A model generated the notes under the pieces. It was not told the origin of the DNA. It saw only the letters and a program-made list of their open reading frames with translations, and did no database searches. A stretch of 64,000 bases of DNA, taken from a bacterium (lineage in GTDB: Bacteria; UBA8248). Of the stretch, positions 57,951 to 64,000 are shown piece after piece. Both the position numbers and the translations under genes were made by a program. The stretch spans positions 1-64,000 of the forward strand of contig JAJEJD010000018.1 of the NCBI GenBank assembly GCA_022828125.1, given 5' to 3'. Each line of letters opens with the position of its first letter. The first letter of the stretch is position 1.

Positions 57951-58751
57951 TTAGATGATTTTATCTTCACGAAGGCGTAGGGCCAGAGCGCCGGCTGCTT
58001 CTTCGAGTGATTCGCCTTCGATGAATTCGCAGTTCCCGTCAAAAACGGGTTTGTAGAATTTGGTGACTTCAAAAGTGGCCGCCTCTTTTCCGACCGATGT
58101 GGGGTCGATTCCGACGTCCGCCGCGCCCCAGACGGGAATCTGCTTGCGCGACGCCATCAGGATGCCTTTCACCGAGGGGAGGCGGGGCGTATTGATCTCG
58201 TTGCTGGCGGTGAGCAGGCACGGGGTCGATACTTCCACGACCTCCACGCCGTCCTCCAGGGCGCGTTCGCACTGGAGCCCCGAGTCGGTTTTCTCCACTT
58301 TTTGTAGCTGGCTTACGCTCGGAAGGTCGAGCGCTTCCGCGAGGGCGAGGGCGGTGGTGCCATAGCTCCAGTCACTGCTCAGCCTGCCGCAGAGAATGAC
58401 GTCAAAACCGTCGATCTTTTGAATCGCGCCCGCCAGAATCCGCGCCGTGGCGAAGGCGTCGGAACCCTCAAAGGCCTCGTCCTGGAGCAAAACGGCTTCA
58501 TCGCATCCCATGGCCAGGCATTTTTTGAGTCCGTCCCTGGTTTTTTCGTCGCCCATCGTCACGACGGTGACTTTTCCGCCGTGTTCCTCCTTGAGGTTGA
58601 TGGCCGCCTCGACGGCGTTTTCGCAAAAGCCGTTGATGACGGGCGATACGTTCGCGGGCGGGATAACGTCCAGCTTCTCCTCATCTACCTTGAAATCGCG
58701 GGGAGGGATGTCGGGGTCTTGTACTTGCTTGATGCAGACGATGATATCCAA
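57951..58751 (-). CDS. etfB: Electron transfer flavoprotein beta subunit
   Basis: MDIIVCIKQVQDPD; CENAVEAAINLKEEHGGKVTVVTMG; LPSVKGILMASRKQIPVW. Confidence 0.97.
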   Translation of the reverse strand: MDIIVCIKQVQDPDIPPRDFKVDEEKLDVIPPANVSPVINGFCENAVEAAINLKEEHGGKVTVVTMGDEKTRDGLKKCLAMGCDEAVLLQDEAFEGSDAFATARILAGAIQKIDGFDVILCGRLSSDWSYGTTALALAEALDLPSVSQLQKVEKTDSGLQCERALEDGVEVVEVSTPCLLTASNEINTPRLPSVKGILMASRKQIPVWGAADVGIDPTSVGKEAATFEVTKFYKPVFDGNCEFIEGESLEEAAGALALRLREDKII

Positions 58752-59048
58752 AGGGTTGAATCTCCTAATTCTCGCCGGATCGAATCCGAAATGGTTGTTT
58801 GAAGTGCTCGGATATGTTCTGAATCAACAAAACGAGACGGCCTAAAAATAATGAGATGGAGTCGATGCGTCAACCGAGAAAGGCGTTTTTCCCGATTTTG
58901 CGCGATCCGTAAAATATTGGTTCCGCTTTCACGTTTGACACTCAAAAAAATCCGGGGGATAAGATGAAAACTGATTGATGTGAGAATTCCGCTTGTCGGC
59001 AAGCGATTTTTCAGCGCGTGTCCCATTTTGGATTAGAGGATTCCTTCA

Positions 59049-60140
59049 ATGGCAGAAGCTACCGAAGCCCAGATTATCGAGGCCCTGAAAAAGGTGCGAG
59101 ATCCCGAGGTCGGGAAAGATCTCGTGAGCCTCAACATGATCAAGGACGTGCAGATTTGTGGTGATGCGGTCGCCTTCACACTGCAGTTGACCACACCCGC
59201 GCATCCGCGCAAGGAAGAGTTCGAGCAGGAGTGCAAGCTGGCCGTCGGCTCTTTGGAGAACGTGAATTCGGTGAACGTCCGGGTGACGAGCCACGTCACC
59301 GCGCGTCCCTCGATGGCGGGCAAAATGGACGTCGCGGGTGTGAAGAACATCATCGCCATAGCGAGCGGGAAGGGCGGGGTTGGCAAGTCCACCGTGGCGG
59401 TGAACGTTGCGCTCGCCCTGAGCAGTGAAGGCGCGAAGGTGGGGGTGCTCGACGCGGACATATACGGGCCGAGCCAGCCCCTGATGCTCGGAATCCCGGC
59501 CGCGCGGCCCATCGCCGAGGAGGAGAACAAGATAAGGCCCCTGGAGGCGCACGGTCTCAAAGTCATGTCGATGGGGTTTCTGGTCGATGAGGACAGCCCC
59601 GTCATCTGGCGCGGCCCCATGGTCATGCGGGCGCTCGTGCAGTTTTTGAGCGAGACGATTTGGGGGGAACTCGACTATCTGGTTCTGGACCTGCCGCCCG
59701 GCACCGGAGACGCGCAACTGACCATCGTTCAGCAGGTATCCCTGGCGGGCGCCGTCATCGTCAGCACGCCGCAGGACATCGCTCTTCTCGATGCGCGCAA
59801 GGGCCTGCAGATGTTCCGGAAAACCGACGTGCCCATTCTCGGGATCATCGAAAACATGAGCTACTACATGTGCCCCGAATGCGGGCATCGCGAGAACATC
59901 TTCGACACGGGCGGCGGGGAGAAGGCCTCCCAGCGCTACGAAGTCCCGTTCTTGGGCGCCGTTCCACTCGACATTAAGGTGAGGCTGGGGGGAGACTTCG
60001 GCGTGCCCGTCGTAGCGGGAGAGCCGGATCACCCAACAGCCAGGGCGTTTCGAGAGGCGGCCAGAAAAGTGGCCGAGCAGGTGGCCATCGCCAACGCCTC
60101 GGGGCCCATATCGGTGCCCGAACTCAAGATCATCGGATAG
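59049..60140 (+). CDS. apbC: Mrp/NBP35 (ApbC) family Fe-S carrier ATPase
   Basis: N-terminal FSCA domain; IASGKGGVGKSTVAVNVALAL; DADIYGPSQPLMLG; YYMCPECGHRENIF. Confidence 0.95.
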   Translation: MAEATEAQIIEALKKVRDPEVGKDLVSLNMIKDVQICGDAVAFTLQLTTPAHPRKEEFEQECKLAVGSLENVNSVNVRVTSHVTARPSMAGKMDVAGVKNIIAIASGKGGVGKSTVAVNVALALSSEGAKVGVLDADIYGPSQPLMLGIPAARPIAEEENKIRPLEAHGLKVMSMGFLVDEDSPVIWRGPMVMRALVQFLSETIWGELDYLVLDLPPGTGDAQLTIVQQVSLAGAVIVSTPQDIALLDARKGLQMFRKTDVPILGIIENMSYYMCPECGHRENIFDTGGGEKASQRYEVPFLGAVPLDIKVRLGGDFGVPVVAGEPDHPTARAFREAARKVAEQVAIANASGPISVPELKIIG

Positions 60141-60299
60141 AAGAGTTAGCGATAGCGTGTGCCTCCATGCCGGAAGGCCAAGTTCGCAAATTCGAATGAG
60201 ATCAGCGAATTATCTTTAAGCCCATCAGTCGTTTCGTTCATTTGTGTGGCTTTTCTCCGGCGAGGCGAGTGGGCGAATTTTCATTAGAGGAAGGTAATC

Positions 60300-61247
60300 A
60301 TGGCGAAAGTAGTGTTGATCGATCCGCTTTATTCGACGCCTGCGTGGAACGTGGCTTCCGACTGGCTGGGCGCGGAGCACGAGGTTGTCGCTCCGGCCGA
60401 GTACACGCCTGAGGCCATCGAGCCGCTGCTGCCGGAGTCGGAAGGCATTCTCACCGTGTTCCGGCCCGTCTCGCCCGAGATGATGGACATGGCTCCGAAC
60501 CTCAAGGTGGTCGCCAAACCGGGTGCCGGCGTGGACAACATCGACGTCGATGCGGCGAACGAGCGCGGCGTCATGGTGTGCAACGTCGAGGGCGTGCGGG
60601 GGCGCTCCGTGGCGGAGCACGCTTTTTTCATGGCGCTTTATGTCGCGCGCCACGCCTGGATGCGGGATGAGCAGGAAACCTGGGAGCACGTGCCCGCCGT
60701 GCAGTTGGGCGGCAAATCGCTCGGCATCGTGGGCCTTGGGGATATCGGCCGGAGGGCGGCGCGCATCGGCCATGGTTTCGGCATGGAACTACTCATCAAC
60801 ACGCGGACGGAGGATCCCTCCTACGTGCCGGAAGCGAAACTCGAGTTCATGTCGTTCGACGCGCTCTTGCCTCGGGCCGATTTCCTGATTCTGTGCATGC
60901 CCCTGGCGCCCGAGATGCGGGGCATCATGAACAGGGAAAATCTCTTGAAAATGAAGGCAGACGCCATTCTCATCAATGTTTCGAGAGGCCCCGCCGTGGT
61001 GAGTGACGACCTTCTGGAGGTGATGCGCGGCGGCCATCTCGCGGGTGCGGGGCTCGACGTCACCGATCCCGAGCCGCTGCCTAAGGACCATGGCCTGTGG
61101 GGGCTCGAGAACGTCATCATCAGCCCGCACCACGCTTCCCGGACGCCCGAGACGCAGGTCGCCGCCATGGACCGCACCGCGGAGAACATGCGTCTGGCCT
61201 TAGGTGGCCAAAGACCCGTAAACATCGTGAATCCAGGGGTCATGTAA
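60300..61247 (+). CDS. D-isomer-specific 2-hydroxyacid dehydrogenase
   Basis: GAGVDNIDVDAANERGVMVCN; LGIVGLGDIGRRAARIGHGFGM; ILINVSRGPAVVSDDLLEVM. Confidence 0.94.
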   Translation: MAKVVLIDPLYSTPAWNVASDWLGAEHEVVAPAEYTPEAIEPLLPESEGILTVFRPVSPEMMDMAPNLKVVAKPGAGVDNIDVDAANERGVMVCNVEGVRGRSVAEHAFFMALYVARHAWMRDEQETWEHVPAVQLGGKSLGIVGLGDIGRRAARIGHGFGMELLINTRTEDPSYVPEAKLEFMSFDALLPRADFLILCMPLAPEMRGIMNRENLLKMKADAILINVSRGPAVVSDDLLEVMRGGHLAGAGLDVTDPEPLPKDHGLWGLENVIISPHHASRTPETQVAAMDRTAENMRLALGGQRPVNIVNPGVM

Positions 61248-61299
61248 GCGATTCCCCAAGCCGGACAGGCCGACGCAGGCCGGCCGGGTCGGAGTGTGA

Positions 61300-62157
61300 A
61301 TGCCATTTGAATTGGTTGCCCTGAGCCCGGCCATCTTCTTCGCCCTCTCGAGCATCATGACCAGGAGAGGGCTGGACGGCAGCACGCCGCACACGGGCAG
61401 CCTGGTCGTCCTGATCATGCAGCTTGTTTTCTTCTCCGCCTGCCTGGTGGTCGTGGATTTCTCCCGGATATCGGTTTCGGTTCACTGGATCGCTTTTCTG
61501 GCGGCGGGGATTTCCTCGCCCGCGCTGTCGCTGATGTTCCTGTTTCGTTCGATCCAGAGGATCGGCGTCGCCTCCACCAGCCCCATCTCCAACACCCACC
61601 CCATTTTCGGGGCGTTCTGGGCCTTTCTGGTGCTGGGGGAACGCCCGCCCGCCGTCTTGTGGCTGGGTATCCTCGTCGTCGTGGCCGGTGTTTTCTGCAT
61701 GACGAGCGGGGGAGGTCCGCTCGCCAGAGGCCGCGTGCTGTTGTTGCCGGTCACCGCGGCGGCTTTTATGGGGCTCGCCCACACGTTCAGGAAAATGGGG
61801 CTCGGAGGCATGGAATCCCTTGTTTTCGGGGGGTTTCTGCAATCCGTCTCGGCATGCGCCCTGGGCCCTTTGATCCTGAAGGCGAGCACCGGGTGGAGCC
61901 CGTTCGTGTTCAACAAGGCCTCGCTCGGAAACTTCATCCTGGCGGGTCTCGCGATGGCCGCCGCCCAGTTGACGTTGATGGCCGCCCTGAGCATGGGGGA
62001 GGTGTCGCGCGTGACGCCCCTGGTGGCGACGGTGCCGCTCTTCATGCTCGTGCTGGCGCCCCTGATACTCGGCAGGCGCGAGCGGATCACCCCGCGCATC
62101 GTCCTGGGCGTGCTGATCACGGTGGCGGGCGTGATTCTGGTGACTTCGCTGCGCTAG
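61300..62157 (+). CDS. EamA/DMT-family transporter
   Basis: 285 aa, about 10 TM; STSPISNTHPIFGAFWAFLVLGERPPAVLWLGILVVVAGV. Confidence 0.88.
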   Translation: MPFELVALSPAIFFALSSIMTRRGLDGSTPHTGSLVVLIMQLVFFSACLVVVDFSRISVSVHWIAFLAAGISSPALSLMFLFRSIQRIGVASTSPISNTHPIFGAFWAFLVLGERPPAVLWLGILVVVAGVFCMTSGGGPLARGRVLLLPVTAAAFMGLAHTFRKMGLGGMESLVFGGFLQSVSACALGPLILKASTGWSPFVFNKASLGNFILAGLAMAAAQLTLMAALSMGEVSRVTPLVATVPLFMLVLAPLILGRRERITPRIVLGVLITVAGVILVTSLR

Positions 62158-62250
62158 CCCGCAGTTCCCCGCATTTGCCCCTGTCGCGGGGCTCGAGGGC
62201 CATGGCAGAATTCCCCTGCGCCCGGATTCCGCGGCGTCAAAGCCCATGAA

Positions 62251-62320
62251 AAAATTTGTCGGAAATTTATCGAAAAACCCCGTGAATTTATCGAAATTTA
62301 TCGAATTTTTCGGAAATTCG
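62251..62320. repeat. Short AT-rich iterated motif (AAATTTATCG-like units, about 10-11 bp period)
   Basis: aaaatttgtcggaaatttatcgaaaaaccccgtgaatttatcgaaatttatcgaatttttcggaaattcg. Confidence 0.75.
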
Positions 62321-62477
62321 ACCCGGCTGCGCGTGTGGGAGTCCGCGTGGATGGCGCCGTGCGCGCCGCATCCTCGGATGAGGGCAAATGCGGGAAAATG
62401 CGTTCTCCATTGAGAGCCGAATCTTGAGCGTTCCTGAAATTGGCGCGGGGGATTTCCCGGCAGCAGGGAGAGGGTGC

Positions 62478-63449
62478 TCAGGCGGCGATTTCGAGACGGG
62501 GCGATTCTCTTAAGGCGGGGGAGCCGAGTTTTTCCAGAACGTGAGGATTTCGCCGGACGATCTCGAAGAGCATCCCGAGGCTGAGGTGGTTGCCGAAATC
62601 ATCGTCCCATTCCAGCCGGTTCTTGCAGTTCTCCCTTGTCAACCGGAAGCGGGACCAGGAGAGTTTCCCGTCGGCTTGTTCTTCCATCCCCACGATGAGT
62701 TCGTCTCCGTAGAACCAGGTCCACATTTCCAAATCGCCGACGCGGACGGGTTCGACTTCGGGCCGGCCGCCCCTGAACCTGCCGTATGCTCCCACGCGAG
62801 CGAATGAAGTTTCATTATCGGCGGTGACGCCGAGCTCATGGAGAATCTTCATCCCCAGTTCGAATGAGATTCGGGGGTCGTCGTTTTCGTGGGCGGAGAA
62901 TTCCACCGCTTCGCTCTTCTCCAAATCGATTTTCAGCAGAGCGAAAGGCTCCTCTCCCTTCAGGAGCAGCCACAGCCCGGATTCGCCGGACTCGACCTCC
63001 TTCCAATAACTCTGCGCATCCTCGCGCTTGCGAACGCAGATTTCGAGAGTTTTTCCGATCTCCATGAGCTTCTTGAGGGAGCGCACCTCTTCGAGCCGGA
63101 ACTTGTCGCATAGGGGTATGATTCTTGGACTGGCTTCTGCTTCTGCGCGCCTCTCGCGGGCCTCGGTCAATGCCTTGCGGAAGTGCTCTGCATTCTTGCT
63201 GGCTTCTTCAAAAGTATGGCGGCAGCTTTTGAGGAGTTTCCCGGCCTTGCGCCTCACGGCCTCGTCCTCATGCCCGGAGCACTTGAGAGCTTCCCGTATG
63301 GTCCTGAGAGCGGCGCGCACGGTCCGCTCGCCGGTCTCTCCCTTCTCTTGCAGGTATGTGTCGATCCCTTTCTTGAGTTTCTCAAAGGGGAAACTCTCGC
63401 CTGCTTCTTTTCTCAGGCGGTTCCACTGCATCAGGCAATCAGCGTTCAT
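62478..63449 (-). CDS. Uncharacterised protein (323 aa)
   Basis: Long ORF with charged helical N-terminal half; closely followed/preceded by another same-strand ORF; no family recognised. Confidence 0.7.
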   Translation of the reverse strand: MNADCLMQWNRLRKEAGESFPFEKLKKGIDTYLQEKGETGERTVRAALRTIREALKCSGHEDEAVRRKAGKLLKSCRHTFEEASKNAEHFRKALTEARERRAEAEASPRIIPLCDKFRLEEVRSLKKLMEIGKTLEICVRKREDAQSYWKEVESGESGLWLLLKGEEPFALLKIDLEKSEAVEFSAHENDDPRISFELGMKILHELGVTADNETSFARVGAYGRFRGGRPEVEPVRVGDLEMWTWFYGDELIVGMEEQADGKLSWSRFRLTRENCKNRLEWDDDFGNHLSLGMLFEIVRRNPHVLEKLGSPALRESPRLEIAA

Positions 63450-63479
63450 GTTTTCTCCTTCCTCTTCGGCTCGTTTCTT

Positions 63480-64000
63480 CTATTCGTCCGCCTCGTCTTC
63501 CGCGCCGGTTTCGCCGGTCAGCATTTTCCCGAGTTTCACGGCGGCGGCCATCATCTCCTCACAGGCGGCCCATTCATCGTCCGTGATCTGCGCCTCCAGC
63601 CAATTCACGCGCTCACGTGTCGCGTCTTCGCCCTCGCCGCGCAGGCGCTTGGGGATCTGGCCGAGACGCGCGTGCCCGTGGGAGAGGACCCACCCGGCGC
63701 GGGGTGAGCCGCAGGTCAAGCGCTCGCGGAGTTCAGGGAAAAGATGGCCCCTGCAGCCGATGTCGGGGTCGAACTCGACGTCTTCGGGCTCCAGCGCACC
63801 GTTGCCGGCTTCCAGATTCTCAGCCAGTCGCTTCAGGAAGTTGGAGAAGGGGTTCCCGCTTTCCCGATATGCCTCCCAGCGGGGGTCGTCCCACTCGAGG
63901 TTCCCGGGGTGGCGGAACAGGTCGCGCCTCTCGATGGATTCCTCCTCCTCCTGGTATGCCCAGGCGGAGTCTGCGAGATGCGCGGGCAGGGCGCGGTTGA
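63480..64000 (-). CDS. Uncharacterised protein, N-terminus beyond the window
   Basis: Reading frame of track ORF 63480..63719 stays open upstream to base 64000 (…ADSAWAYQEEEESIERRDLFRHPGNLEWDDPRWEAYRESGNPFSNFLKRLAENLEAGNGALEPEDVEFDPDIGCRGHLFPELRERLTCGSPRAGW…). Confidence 0.65.
   Translation of the reverse strand, partial: NRALPAHLADSAWAYQEEEESIERRDLFRHPGNLEWDDPRWEAYRESGNPFSNFLKRLAENLEAGNGALEPEDVEFDPDIGCRGHLFPELRERLTCGSPRAGWVLSHGHARLGQIPKRLRGEGEDATRERVNWLEAQITDDEWAACEEMMAAAVKLGKMLTGETGAEDEADE

Overview
64-kb window of a GC-rich bacterial chromosome with about 55 protein-coding genes on both strands. I saw no rRNA, tRNA or CRISPR array. Recognisable blocks: an Fe(III)-type ABC importer without its ATPase; argH-lptM-lysA-dapF ... 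dapB ... dapL-folK, interrupted by an ECF sigma/anti-sigma/LTXXQ cassette; panC followed by two large TPR proteins plus ExbB/ExbD/TonB; larE-larB-larC plus a ThiS/MoaD-like carrier; hisC; HU; a DEAD-box helicase; msrP; a transsulfuration pair; pgk; etfB-etfA; and an Mrp/ApbC ATPase. The best find is a selenoprotein that the ORF track splits in two. ORFs 40560..40952(-) and 40131..40541(-) are in the same frame, separated by a single TGA inside an iodothyronine-deiodinase-like active site (TTGAIT-U-PPY). A SECIS-like hairpin with an AGGU loop follows the TGA. Other leads: a 7Fe/8Fe-type ferredoxin fused to a transmembrane anchor and an extra C-terminal domain; a SprT-like protease with a disordered tail ending in a beta-clamp-like motif (QLSFDF); intergenic 'islands' that collect several families of palindromic repeats and are often bounded by a TTTTTCAACA-type motif; a 10-bp-phased A-tract array next to two uncharacterised genes at the right edge. 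All calls come from reading the sequence and family knowledge; no searches were run.
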